Source of the DNA: Isoetes taiwanensis
Taxonomy: Eukaryota > Streptophyta > Lycopodiopsida > Isoetales > Isoetaceae
Direction: 5' to 3'
DNA: 64,000 nt
Assembly: GCA_021234155.1 (NCBI GenBank)
Contig: JAJEKV010000062.1
Location: 7,025,645-7,089,644 of the forward strand
Numbering within the stretch: the stretch's first letter is position 1; each line of letters begins with the position of its first letter. The notes under the pieces are model-generated. The model was not told the DNA's origin, did no database searches, and worked only from the letters and a program-made list of their open reading frames with translations. Positions 11,087 through 21,960 of this stretch are shown here, piece after piece. The translations under genes and the position numbers were made by a program.

Positions 11087-11091
11087 GTTGC
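11087..11091. repeat. Right target-site duplication of solo LTR
   Basis: gttgc, identical to 9483-9487. Confidence 0.85.
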
Positions 11092-12460
11092 AAATGCTTC
11101 TTTCTCTTGATCCCAATCTCAAAAGTCTATGGTCTCCTATAGTTGACAAAATTAGGAAGAAGTTAAATCATTATAAAGGTTGCCTTAGTTTTGCTGGGAG
11201 AAGTATAATTGCTAATTTTGTTCTTGCCAGTTCTCATGTCTTCTATTCCTCATCTATGATTGCTCCTAAGATTGTTTATAATAAAATAAAAAAAATTATC
11301 AGAAACTTTGTTTGGCTCTGGTTAACTAGAGTACTACTACTAAAAACAAAAGGAGTGGTGGTATTGCTTGAAAAAATCTTCATGCTCGAGTTTGTGCTCT
11401 TGGTGGTAAATATATTTGGAGAGCCTTGATGTGTCTTGATATGCCAATGTCCTATTTTATCAACCATTGATTGAAAAAAAAACCATGTGGCTAATCATCC
11501 TTCTATTGATCACTCTCTGCCAAACTCTATTTTCAACAACATTTATCCAGCCAGTAATACCTCTCCTATCATGAGAAATCTAATCAAGGCTTGGAATCTT
11601 ATTCATCCCGTCGTTGATTTCACTCATGTGACTGATTTGCACTTGATATTTCTATTTTCTGGAGCCCTCTTTTCAAGGATCATCAATATCACTGCCTGGC
11701 TATTAGGCATCCTAGAATTTATAAGAAATGGTCTACTAAAGGTATCTCTTCCATAGGGATAGATAAGTGTCTTGGACTGCTTTAAGAAGATTGGTTGCTG
11801 GTGTTTCTACAACACTTATTTGTATATTATGAATATTATTCAAAACCTTGTCCCTAAACATATCTATTTGACTGCTCTAGACTAGAAATTGGATAATACG
11901 AGCTCTTATATGGTCAAGAAGATTTACAACTTCCTCAACAACTCAGATACTAGAGGTGTCTCGAAGTGGAGACTTTCCAATAATAATATGCTTAGATTGT
12001 TCTCTAATATCTGGAACTCATACTGTCATCCTAAGGTCAGTTACTTTATGTGGATCATTTCCCTTAGCAAGAGGAACCCTGCTATTTCTCCCTTGTGTCC
12101 CTTCATTGTAACCAAGGGTAAGATATGGAGCATATTTTTTGTTGTCCTAAACTTGTCTATTTTTTGCAGTGGTTTGATTCTAACTTCAATATTATACATG
12201 GCAACTCTATTTTGAGTTATATTCAAAATGATGATCCTTTCAAAAATACCATTATATTTTTGGCCATGTGAAATATTTGGAAAGGTAGAAATAGAGTGCT
12301 TTATAATAGAAAAAACCTTTCCATTATATGGATGCTTCATTTTCAATTTGATGTTGAATTGCTGACCACGGCTCATAAACGAGAATAGGGAGACAAATAT
12401 GATAGAAAATGGAACTAGCATGGAATTTTTACAGGTTCCTTTCAATTATACAAATCTATT
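11092..12460 (+). pseudogene. LINE-A reverse transcriptase C-terminal part and zinc-binding tail
   Basis: After the solo LTR the + strand reads LDPNLKSLWSPIVDKIRKKL, SFAGRSIIANFVLASS and KIKKIIRNFVW, the thumb/connection block that follows YADD in plant LINEs. From about 11890 it gives SSYMVKKIYNFLNN, SNIWNSYCHPKVSYFMW and, across frame changes, a cysteine-containing zf-RVT-like segment (EHIF...CPKLVYFLQWF near 12130-12180). The block that normally lies between YADD and this point seems partly missing, so a small deletion may predate or accompany the insertion. Many stops are present. Confidence 0.8.
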
Positions 12461-12654
12461 TAAATGTTGCTGGTACTAATATTGATTTTTTTGCTAATAG
12501 AATACCTGAATTCTTGTAAGTGCAAAGGAAAGTTGAGCATAAAATTTAGTACATATGTCCTAAGTATTTTCGTGTTTTGGACGCCAATTTTTTTTATGGT
12601 GATCGGAAACTCATTTTTGCCCCCTTTTTTTAGACAAATAGTTTTTGTTACCTT

Positions 12655-12740
12655 TAGGTCGAGTGCTTTTTTCTTTTCTTTTCTTTTCTTTCCTTTTTCT
12701 TTTTTCTTTTTTTTTTCTTTTTTTCTTCAAAACGAGGCTG
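12655..12740 (+). repeat. Pyrimidine-rich low-complexity tract
   Basis: Imperfect (TTTTC)n repeats. There is no coding signal between here and the MITE at 13050. Confidence 0.8.
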
Positions 12741-13049
12741 AGCTTTTTTTAGAATCTATCCCCTAATATAAATTCCCGAGCTTTTTTAGAATCGATTCTC
12801 TCTTTTTCAGATAAACATATTCTAGAGCTTGCTTTTCATGCACTAATCTGAGACTATTCTATTCTAATGTTGCAACTGCAGAGCTTGAACAGGTAGAACA
12901 TGGTATGGAAATTTTCTAACTGTAGATGTGGAAATTAGGCCATCCAAGGGTGTTTGTTAATTTAGGCTCACGTGGCAGAGCATGTGAATTGTTGTGGGGG
13001 GTTGGGCAAGCCTCCTAAAAACTAACACTCCGTTGGAATCCCTCCCTAA

Positions 13050-13194
13050 GGTTGGGTTCACATGCAGCGCTGCCTTTAACGGCTGTGTTACCCTGTGTAA
13101 ATAGAGCATAGGCTGTGATGATGCTCGAAAAATGGCAAGCCATGTTGTGCGACTTCTAGTTGGACGGCTCTCGATGGCGCATGTGAACGGAGCC
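13050..13194. mobile_element. Tourist-like MITE (PIF/Harbinger), 145 bp
   Basis: A 145-bp unit is flanked by TAA on both sides (13047-13049 and 13195-13197). Its ends form a 16-bp terminal inverted repeat ending in GTTCACATGC, with four mismatches near the outer end. A 3-bp TWA duplication with such ends is typical of Tourist/Harbinger MITEs. It lies about 285 bp upstream of the nuclease start codon, so it may contribute promoter sequence. Confidence 0.65.
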
Positions 13195-13478
13195 TAATTG
13201 AATCAAACGAACTTGAGATAAAACGCACATTGAAACAAGGCAATGCTTATTGAAACAAGGCAATGCTTCCTAAAATGGGCATTTTCCTGGAATTAAATAA
13301 AATTCCTTACACTAATATGACGTGGCATCGTGGCAAGGTTCGTTATCGGCCAGGTCAGCGATGCCAGACCAATTCCCGTTTCCTCCTGCTATGGCTATGC
13401 TGCCGATATACGTTTCCTTCCAATCCGGATCCAACTCTGTGCAGATTTCTGTGTTGCTAGCACATTTTTTCTTTTGAA

Positions 13479-14528
13479 ATGAGGACGATTTCGGTGGGTT
13501 CATCGATCGGCACGTCTTTCTCTGGCTTGCCTGTTAAGTTCCATCGCAAATGCGTAAGTTTTTCCATTTGTTCAGTTTCTGCTGGATCTGAACCTCCATT
13601 AGGCCAAAGCCATGGTAAATTAGACATCTCCATTGCCTTTGGTAGATCGGGCCCTCCAGCTGAGAACGAAGGAGGCCCTAAATCGTTGCATTCTAAGCAG
13701 AATGATATATTAGATAGTAAAAATTCTCCTGTGGAATTGGTTACAAGTAAGGTAAATTCAGGCCTTCATCAACGTAGTGAGGAATGGTATGCCCTTAGAA
13801 GGGACCGGTTGACTGCTAGCATGTTCGGAGATGCTTTAGGGTTATGGAAAGGGAGAAGATTACAGGTTTGGAAGGATAAAATAGGGATCCTTGGAAAAGG
13901 GTTTGAAGGAAATGAAGCTACAAGATGGGGCGAATCCTTAGAAGGTGCTGCCATACATAGATACAAAAGAATAACTGGAAATCAGGTAAATCTGCTTGGC
14001 TTCAAAATATACAAGGAAGAAGATGTACTGCAATCATGGATAGGAGGATCTCCTGATGGCCTGATAGATGGCAATGGAACAAAATCTTCTGAGAATGGAG
14101 GCATTTTGGAAGTAAAATGCCCCCATAATAAAGGCATGCCATTTTTAGGTACACCTTGGCACAATGTTCCATCTTATTATCTGCCTCAGGCACAAGGATT
14201 GATGGAAATTCTGGACAGAGAATGGATGGACTTCTATGTGTGGACCATGAATGGAAGCTCAATATTTAGGATAAAGAGAGATAGAAAATACTGGGCTTTA
14301 ATTTATGCTGTATTGAGTGATTTCTGGTGGGGCAATGTCGTCCCTGCAAAGATGGCTCTTGAAGAAGGGCAACCTTTTGATCAAGTGCAAATTAAGTATG
14401 CTCCAGGTCCTGATCATCTACTGACTCCAATTATCAAGAAAAAAAGCACAGAGCTTGCTTTGACATATCCTTTGATTCTAACTGATTCAAGGGGTGTCGT
14501 GAAGAGGCATTGTATACCAGATTCCTGA
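13479..14528 (+). CDS. YqaJ/lambda-exonuclease-type nuclease, probably organelle-targeted
   Basis: This 349-residue intronless frame belongs to the YqaJ viral recombinase family (PD-(D/E)XK fold), which in phages resects double-stranded DNA ends. Visible motifs in order are QRSEEWYALRRDRLTAS (98-114), RWGESLEGAA (149-158, with Glu152 and Glu155), GGSPDGLI with Asp193, ILEVKCP with Glu211 and Lys213 as the ExK motif, and YYLPQAQG (233-240) with Gln237 and Gln239. The nuclease core spans roughly 95-290. Residues 1-90 are rich in Ser, Arg and Gly with few acids at the start, resembling a plastid or mitochondrial transit peptide. Land plants encode proteins of this family annotated as restriction endonuclease type II-like. 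All catalytic positions are intact, and I infer a role in organellar or nuclear DNA end processing. Confidence 0.88.
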   Translation: MRTISVGSSIGTSFSGLPVKFHRKCVSFSICSVSAGSEPPLGQSHGKLDISIAFGRSGPPAENEGGPKSLHSKQNDILDSKNSPVELVTSKVNSGLHQRSEEWYALRRDRLTASMFGDALGLWKGRRLQVWKDKIGILGKGFEGNEATRWGESLEGAAIHRYKRITGNQVNLLGFKIYKEEDVLQSWIGGSPDGLIDGNGTKSSENGGILEVKCPHNKGMPFLGTPWHNVPSYYLPQAQGLMEILDREWMDFYVWTMNGSSIFRIKRDRKYWALIYAVLSDFWWGNVVPAKMALEEGQPFDQVQIKYAPGPDHLLTPIIKKKSTELALTYPLILTDSRGVVKRHCIPDS

Positions 14529-15480
14529 TGTTTATTTTGTTTATTGTTGTTGGCTCTTGATGGTCAACTGTCAAAGATTCTTTGTGGCAGGGTAGTCTTC
14601 TGGACAAAGTTTACCATATTCATTGACAGTAACATGTCTCTCAACTTGCAAAGCTGGTTGTGAATATGTTCACGTGTTTTGATTTCATGCCAAAATCTAT
14701 GAATTGTTATCAATTTCATTGCCACTGGATACTTCGAATGAAGTAGTTTGGCTAAACAATCTGGTTTGGATGCTTGTTGAAACTCTCTAGCAGAAACAAC
14801 CTTACTTACCATCACTATTTATATGCAAAACAATTCTATGAGATATGCTGGAAATGCTCGGATTTGCATCTGTGTAGCCATGGAGGAATCAAAAGTCTTG
14901 TCTACGAAATGGTTTTATACACCATTCCAAGTTCCGTTGGCTTGTTAGCTGTTTGCAATCATGTTAACCATTTGCAAAGCACTTTTGCAAGGGAACTTTC
15001 CGTTTGTGTTAGCTGTTTGCAACTCATGTTAACTATTTGCAAAGCAGTCTTGCAAGAAACTTTCCTCCTCCTGTAGGATCAGTTGTGGTATTTTAATTTG
15101 GTTTGCATCCATGTCAGGGTAATTATTTGCAAACCCATATTAACTATATGAAAAACATTCATAGTACAGGGAAATTGATATCTCCTCTAAGATCAATTCT
15201 GGTATTCTTGGACTCCAAGCATTATGCTTATCAACACCGATTCTTTAACATTGCACCTGACACAATGATCTGCAATCATCATTCATTCTGTGACCGGAAT
15301 GTAGACGTCAGTTGGCTATAGGACAGGTCAGCCATAGTACATACATATATGTTGTAGGATGGACGCTATAAGAAGCGTGATGAATCTATTTTTTGGTAAA
15401 TATAACAATGCACATATTGTTTCAGATAGGTAGGTAGGACAAGGGATCTAGATCATTTATAAGTCTATGTATAATTTCAA
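14529..15480. other. Intergenic, nuclease 3' flank
   Basis: No gene or element recognised. Around 14950-15140 the word ttgcaa recurs several times with phrases such as agctgtttgcaa and gttaactatttgcaa, a loose short repeat of unknown meaning. Confidence 0.4.
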
Positions 15481-15483
15481 GAA

Positions 15484-15500
15484 GTATATAAACACAACAA
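15484..15500 (+). promoter_or_regulatory. tRNA gene upstream elements (TATA-like and CAA)
   Basis: tatataaa followed by cacaacaa lies directly before the tRNA. Plant nuclear tRNA genes often have a TATA-like motif near -30 and CAA motifs in the last ten bases; the spacing here is somewhat compressed. Confidence 0.6.
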
Positions 15501-15584
15501 GTCAGGATGGCCGAGTGGTCTAAGGCGCCAGACTCAAGTTCTGGTCTTCGAAAGGGGGCGTGGGTTCAAACCCCACTTCTGACA
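15501..15584 (+). tRNA. trnL-CAA: tRNA-Leu (anticodon CAA)
   Basis: The 84-base sequence folds as a class II tRNA. The acceptor stem is GTCAGGA with TTCTGAC plus discriminator A, with one G-T pair. The A box is GGCCGAGTGG. The anticodon arm is CCAGA-CTCAAGT-TCTGG, giving anticodon CAA for Leu TTG codons. A long variable arm follows, and the T arm is GTGGG...CCCAC with B box GGTTCAAACC. There is no intron and no encoded CCA, as expected of a plant nuclear gene. Upstream TATA/CAA elements and a downstream T run indicate a working Pol III unit. It stands alone, not in a cluster. Confidence 0.97.
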
Positions 15585-15589
15585 GAATG

Positions 15590-15596
15590 TTTTTTT
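15590..15596 (+). terminator. Pol III terminator of tRNA-Leu
   Basis: A run of seven T residues starts six bases after the mature tRNA end. Confidence 0.9.
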
Positions 15597-16025
15597 GGCT
15601 CCCTTACCTCAAATTTTTTTTTGGCTTCTTTTCTCTTAATCTGTGCAACTGGCATCGCGAAAAAGGCTATATCTGTAATGGTCGTTTACTGTATCGCGAA
15701 CAAGGCTATAGCCATCCAGATGCATAAACTTTGCTCACTTAATTTGTTGGACGAAAAAGGTTGCAGCAGATCTTTGAGCTGAGAATCACATTTGCGCCAG
15801 AATTAATGGCGTTGTTGCAGTGGTTTTCTCGGCTGGAAAGATCTTATAGGTATCACTGCAAAATCCTGCGATATCCATATCCTTAACCGGCAGGCGTTTG
15901 GATCCAAGCATTCCTGGCCATTGATTCATGCCCTGTGATAGGGCATAACAGGCAATCAAAACTTCTGGGAGGCACAACAGCGTGCACAACGGTGGACAGG
16001 GCAAGCAGACTTCTGGGAGGGACAT

Positions 16026-16140
16026 CCCCGAACCTATGATAATCGATCTGGACAGCCCCGAACCTCTGATAATCGAGCTGTGCAGCCTCCCAAACCTCTG
16101 ATAACCCATCTGCTGCCTGCCCGAACCTCTGATAATCCAG
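16026..16140. repeat. 30-bp minisatellite, about four copies
   Basis: The unit ccccgaacctctgataatcg plus about ten bases repeats at 16026, 16056, 16086 and 16116 with a few substitutions. Some pieces of the unit also occur just upstream. No coding role is apparent. Confidence 0.8.
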
Positions 16141-16360
16141 CAATGGATGAGGCAGCTTGCCTGCCCGGGCTCGCCAGTTTATCTGAGGTAATGGGCTCTC
16201 AGGGGTGTTTATCCCCTTCATATACCTCCCTTTTTGGCATATTTGCTCCAAACATTTGATATGCTTTGAAGTAGCCGAGTCGTGAACTTGAACTGAGAAG
16301 TAGAACTGAGAACTGAGAACTGAGTCGTGAACTTGAACTTGAAGTAGCACGGGTTCAGTG

Positions 16361-16634
16361 GGCCATGGCTGTTGCTTTTGTATCTTCCTCCCTCGGTGAG
16401 TAATCGAACATTGAAGGGGTAGATAACGTCCTCCCTCGAGGCGTTATGGCCCAGGAAAATGGCTGAGTGGCCATGTGGGCTAGGAAATTCCGAGGCGTGC
16501 GGCGACGGCCGGGAATTTCCTCGCCACATGGCCACGCAGGCCATTTTCATGGGCCATAACGCCGGGGGAGGACGTTATCGACCTTTAACGCCCTTGGCCG
16601 AGGCATTTGGCGGAGAGCCATAGCCAAACTTGGC
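16361..16634. repeat. Long inverted repeat (hairpin-forming)
   Basis: The left arm (about 16409-16491) and right arm (about 16511-16589) are near-complementary over some 80 bases: ataacgtcctccc, gcgttatggccca, gaaaatggc, gtggccatgtgg and aggaaattcc occur in order in one and reversed in the other. The loop is about 20 bases. Weaker pairing (ccatggct, cctcgg) extends the structure to about 16361-16634. It resembles a foldback MITE or a small-RNA precursor. No clear target duplication was found. Confidence 0.75.
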
Positions 16635-16639
16635 GGCAC

Positions 16640-19600
16640 CGCCTTTGATTCCGGCAAGAAAAAATGCACTGGCGAAAATTTTTGTCCTCTCGTAATGTTT
16701 CTTCGGGCATTTTGGGTCTCAAATCCTCAAATTTGAAGATGCCTTTTGGATTTTCGTTAGGAGGCCTATAGTCCAAAAAGGGGGCAATATCTCATTTTCT
16801 TCGGGCATTTGATGCTCTTCGATTTTCATTAGAGGCCCAGAGTCCAAACGGGCAAAATCTCATTTTCTTCAAGCATCCAGAAGATTTCACTCCGTTTTCT
16901 CCGCGAAGCTTTTTACGCTCTGTTTTGTCGTCAAAATTATTGCTTTGTGCCTAACGGACAAGGCAACAAGTTTACTCGTTCAGCTTCTATATATGCTCGC
17001 CTTAAGTCAGATATGCAAAAATAAAGCTTAATCTCTTCGTTCAAACTAAAAGGGGCTCAAAGATTCTTCCATAAGCTTTTTATTCGACCAACAAAAGTAA
17101 CAGAGGCCCATGGTTTATGAGCTCTTGTTTAAAAATGCATGCAACAAAGACGCCTTACATCAAAAGCACCGACCGCTATCTTGAGGTATCCGCCTGCTTT
17201 TTGTTCTTCTACGTAAGTGCTTTGTAAATGCAGAGTTCGAAAGTTACACCATTGTAGACCATTTGCTTCCTTCAAAATCACCGCCCCCTTTGGGTCGGGT
17301 AAGCATACATGCAAATCAGATAAAAACGCAAAGTGTAAGCACAATTAGCACATCATCAAAATTCAGCCACATGAGAAGCCTACGCCTGGAGGTCTCAAGC
17401 TATGGCTTGGAGGTTCGGCTATGGCGGCCAGAGCGCTAAGGATCGACCACGAGGCGAAAGTGCCCGTAAAAATATTTCGTGGCAAAATAGAGGATGTCAT
17501 GGACATAACATTCTTGTTATGGTCATAACAGTTTTGGCCCAAATTGTTACTGGATATAACCTCTTAAAATAGACGGCTGGGATTTAATCCTAGGGCTAAA
17601 TGCAGAGGCCAAGGACGTTAAGGAAAAAAAACCCAATGACGATTGCTGAGGAAACTGCAAGGGCACTCCCACCCCGGTGTGGGGCCGCTCGGGTGGTGGT
17701 GGTTACTTCTTAAATGGCCAGAAAAAATTGAAAGCACAAGGCTGAAAAACCGTGATGCAAAGCATTTTTTGTTTTCTATAATCAAACAACAAGAAAAGAA
17801 TCTAAAACCATCAATGTAGAGTAGTTTTTGCGATTTGGCAATGTATAGTAGTTTTTGTGTTTTGGATCAAACAGGAAGAAAAGAAATGCTAAAGAATGGA
17901 TTTAGACATCAAAATTTTCGAGATTTGGATCAAACAGCTTCTAAAACAAATAATATTAACAGAGGGAGATGAATTCGTCCGGGGGGGGGGAGATAAGCCA
18001 AACTAGCCCAGAAAAAACAAAGTTTGAGAGCTTCAAATTAAAGAGATTTAAAATAAAAGGGTCCTGGAACTTACGTGAATGCCTTAGAATCTCTCCAGCT
18101 AGCTTTCAAAGCACAGTTTGCAATGGATTGTCTTGCTGTGACCATGAGGACCAGGGCCAGTATGGAGAAAGCCAGCCCCAAAATACGCAAAGAAAAAGGT
18201 TGCATGAATGCAGATATTTTGTCTTTTTTTCACACTGTGGTGCTATGGCACCACCAACTCTGTCTGTGTAGCTCTTCATTTTGGCCTTTGCCTCCTCCTC
18301 TCTACAAACTGCTTCTTCTTCTCTATAGAATTGCACTTACAAAACATATCATTTCTGTCATTTAAAAGCTTCAAAAGTCCAGCAGCCCCCCATGGTTCTT
18401 TTCACACTAGCTCGCCCTCAACATTTTTCGTCCTCAATTTTTTTTTTGTTCCCTTTAAAAAAAGGGCAAAAAAACTACATCAGCATTTGTATATCACCAT
18501 GGTTACCTATTATAAGTAGATATTACTTTTTACGTCATAACGATTATAAGTAGATATACTGTATATATAAAAGAAAAACATGTTTACTCAATATAATCTT
18601 TAAAGATTGTACAGTTAATTTTGTCTATCAGTCATAGACGCAACATTAATATTGCTCTACAAGTCCATGCCCTACAACTACTAAATACAAATACACAACC
18701 CCTGCCTTATCCATGCATAAAGTTCCTCAACATTCAGAAAGCAATAAAGTTTCCACCAGCAATTGTTTTCCCTTCTTTTCTGACTTTTTCTAGCCTCTTC
18801 ATTACTCGCCACAATCATTAGGGTTATTGTTCTATGTCTACAACTAGACCAAAGCTGGAGTTCCATAACAAAGTTATTGGATATTTGTTTCCTTAAATAA
18901 CGTACAAATACCTATACAAGCATGCAAAATTACACTAGACTTCAATGTGTAGATCATGTGCCAGAAGTACAAGAGCGGTGATAGCCTAGGGCTCAGCATG
19001 CAAGGAGCAGACCCTCTTCAATCACGTTATCTCTCCAATCATTTTAGAATTTTAGGTGTTGGGCTCTTTTGCAATTTACTTCTGTGAAACTATACATTAC
19101 ATTCTCGCGTCGTGTTTCTTAACTTGCAGATGATCACCATCTTAAATTCGTGGGTGAAAATATGTCAAAGCTTATAAAGGATGCAATCTAAAACATAGAA
19201 TTACAGGATTAAGAATTCAAATGGTATTTAGCTCATATAGTATTCATAGGATGATTTCAATTTTTCAAATTTGAATATCCAAACAAAAAAACTTGCTTAT
19301 TTCATATTTGCCAAATTTTCAATTTGAAGTTCCAAACTAAAGACAGACAAACTTAATTGCACATTTTGCCATAAAATCACGTGCAAAAGGAGTAAAAAGG
19401 TATCTTCTTATGTGTGCAGAATATTGCGACGTGGAGTAGCTAATGCTTTATCATTGACGACTTGCTTTATATTATTGGAACAAGAAAATAAAGTGAATAC
19501 AAGTAAGTTGCCTTGCACATCTATTCGTGCATTGTGTATCATTTCATTAATTGTTTTTGTGAATAGTAGAATTTGTGGATCAATGCCTACTAGAAAGCGA

Positions 19601-19980
19601 CTAGCTAGTTTAACCGAGAGACGTAGAGATAGACTGAGACAATATGTAGCACAGTAACAGGGGGGTTTTTGTGATTTTATACGCTTTTTGGCATGGTTTT
19701 CATATGATTTCATGGGCGTATTGCACGAGGCATACTAATCGGTACATCTAGAGTGCACCAAATTTTTGCATGGAATCTGTGCAATTTTTGTTTCATCCTC
19801 CTCAATGGTTAAGATCAGAGGGCTTACAAAGAAATCTCTCTTTTAATTCAAAAAGATCCAAGGGATTATAATAAAAGCCCTTTTCTCATGAGATTCGAGA
19901 CAACCGAAATTAGGGCACAGTTAGGGTTTGTGGAATCGATGATGGCAGCTGCTTACTTGGAGTCATGCATAGCCGATGGA
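16640..19980. other. Intergenic, no gene recognised
   Basis: Both strands were scanned. Only short open frames without motifs are present. A run of ten G (17979-17988) and A/T-rich stretches are the only landmarks. The 81-codon frame at 19412-19657 ends in a basic RKRLASLTERRRDRLRQY segment but matches nothing I recognise. Confidence 0.4.
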
Positions 19981-19987
19981 ATAGGGC

Positions 19988-20042
19988 AATCTCAGGGCCG
20001 ATTCTAACTATGGTGATCTCAGGGCCGATTCCAACTGTGGTG
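19988..20042. repeat. Short tandem duplication (about 29 bp, two copies)
   Basis: atctcagggccgattc followed by (t/c)aact(a/g)tggtg occurs twice in a row with two differences. Confidence 0.7.
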
Positions 20043-20418
20043 TTGCTAAATATTAGAAAAAACACAACATAGAAGTTCTGGAGGGTTTACAGCAAAAAAG
20101 TTTAGCAGATTTGGCTATGGCGGCCCATTTGTGTGAGGCAGATTCTGCAAAAAAAACAATGTGAATCCCTCAGGCTTTAATTCTTCCCTTTGTTCCACCC
20201 GGGTGGTCCTTCTGCAGAGTTTTTTGCAGTGTTTTTAAGCAGTTCGATCCAAGGGGGTAGGTCAGTTCCCCCGTTTTATTTTCCCATTCAGGTGTATTTC
20301 TGCTGATAAGAGCCAGGTTGGGGTTAAGTCGATCTGCCTCCTCCCGCCTCTTCCGAATGTATTAATTAGCTTCTTCTTATAAATTTGTTGAAAAAAGAAA
20401 GGAAATATAAGCAAGGAA

Positions 20419-21023
20419 ATGGAGCAATCTCCTGCTTGGGCTTCCAAAATCATACGTCTGCATTGTAAAGTATGCCGCATAGGCCACATGATTTATGAGA
20501 AGCAGTGCCTCTTGTTTAAATCCTTAATGGATTTGGCAGCTCAGTATGTGCGTTGGTGGATTGATATCTTTAAAGATGAAAGAGCTCAAAATGTGCAGAT
20601 GCAGTGGGAAGGGAATCGCTTAGTGTCTTACGGGCTGGAGATGAAATCCTGCAGAGCTGTGCTGCTAAAGACGTCAGTTTGATCATTCTAGGAAGTGCAG
20701 GTATGTATCGTGAGATTATTGATGATGTTAAAATGTATGCTCAGATGATGAACAGTCTAATCAGTAGTGTTGTTCCATCTGACAACGAACTGAGACGAAA
20801 TATTATTAATGAACTGAGGCAAAAGGTAGAATCTGATTGCAAAACTTTGCAGTCTACTCTTGCATGGGATTGTGCACAAGACAGGATTGCACTGTTAGAC
20901 TTCTTTGAGAAAGATGCTAGGACTAGATGGATGCGAAAGTATCCCACAAGTATTTCTACAGCTTTTCAATTGCTCCTTGGGTCAGAAGCAGCAAGGAGCT
21001 CTTTCGAGGACAAGGTACTTTAG
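20419..21023 (+). pseudogene. Unrecognised protein-coding fragment with frameshift
   Basis: Two overlapping frames (20419-20682 and 20604-21023) look coding. The first starts MEQSPAWASKIIRLHCKVCR and is rich in aromatic and charged residues. The second carries GDEILQSCAAKDVSLIILG and, further on, a helical Glu/Arg/Lys-rich region and EKDARTRWMRKYP. A single frame change near 20610-20640 would join them into about 200 residues. A TATA-like cttataaat lies at about 20370. I do not recognise the family. It may be a pseudogene, a gene with an unseen short intron, or a fragment carried by the Helitron nearby. Confidence 0.35.
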
Positions 21024-21239
21024 GACAAGATGCTTTTGGACTCTTCATGGGTCAGCACCGGGTAGATTTTTCTGCAGAAGTTTCTTCGGGGTCAGCTCCA
21101 ATTGTTTCAGGGTATAGTTGTAGTTATTTGCAGTGGTCGTTTGCTTAACTGACAGCTCCATTTGCTCACCAAGTTGCAATCAGATTAAAGCTGCAAGAAG
21201 TTTTATTGTGACCATTTGCTTGGCAGCGGCGTTTGTTTC

Positions 21240-21480
21240 TCAGTTGCAGCAAGAAGGCATCTTCGTCCTTGGCAGTTGAGATGGAGTCTTTGTTGCCCAA
21301 AACCTTGTTTTCAAGATTTTTGCTTTCGGTTCTTTCGTCTTTTTTTTTTATTGCATCTTCGTCCTTGCTTCCCAAAACCTTGTTTTCAAGATGTGCTTTC
21401 GGTTCCCTCCATTTTGATTGCATCTTTGTCATTGACAGTGAGATTTGAGCTTTGCTTCCCAACCCTTGTTCCTAGTTGGC
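21240..21480. repeat. Imperfect tandem repeat, about 85-95 bp, three copies
   Basis: gcatcttcgtcctt ... cccaaaaccttgttttcaag ... gctttcggttc recurs at about 21256, 21350 and 21420, the last copy being more diverged. Open frames here on both strands are by-products of the repeat. Confidence 0.7.
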
Positions 21481-21639
21481 TTTCTGGTTCTCTGTTTCGT
21501 TGCACCTTGCCCAGCAGGTTGCAAACTCGTGTGCGGATTTGTTGGCTGCGTAATCAGAGGTTCGATGCCCTCGGTTTTTTTAAGGGCAGTGACTAAACTA
21601 GAAAGACATCAATGTCTCAGCGACATCAGCAAGAGGTAT

Positions 21640-21960
21640 ATTTGCAACCTCGTCAAACATGGGATCTCAGGATATGCACAACAACAGGAAGGTTACTCTC
21701 ACGAAGATCACTCTGCTTTGCAATTCTTTGAGAACATGCAACAAGAGGGCATAATGCTAGACTAGATAACACCCTTAAAGCAGGGAGAGAACATCCATGA
21801 ACTTATTATTGGAAGGAAGTTTCAGGTCAACATTGTCCTTGGAAATAAACTTTGATAGGTGTTCCAAGTGTGCAAGCTTAGAGGATGCAGAGAGAGCTTT
21901 TTGACAAGTTGTTGGATAGAGATATAGTGTTATGGATTCATATGATTTCAGCACATACAC
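21640..21960 (+). pseudogene. PPR protein (PLS type) pseudogene fragment
   Basis: Pieces of consecutive pentatricopeptide repeats are readable in changing frames: ISGYAQQQEGYSHEDHSALQ then FFENMQQEGIMLD (up to a stop at 21763), a segment resembling the KQGxxIHELII linker repeat, CSKCASLEDAER, and FDKLLDRDIVLWIHMIS ending near 21955. The order matches PLS-type PPR proteins, which bind organellar RNA. About three repeats remain with several stops and shifts, so it is a dead fragment. No E or DYW domain follows. Confidence 0.75.

Larger units (their letters stand above)
8513..12540 (+). mobile_element. LINE-A, 3' portion (split by a solo LTR)
   Basis: This continues LINE-A after the Copia insertion: reverse transcriptase, then its C-terminal part and zinc-binding tail. 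It is interrupted by the solo LTR at 9488-11086. The 3' end is approximate: coding similarity fades near 12450, and no clear poly(A) tail is visible before a pyrimidine-rich stretch at 12660. Confidence 0.75.

Noticed and set aside
15507-15782. 91-codon frame starting in the tRNA
   Set aside because: It overlaps the tRNA-Leu gene and has no family motif.
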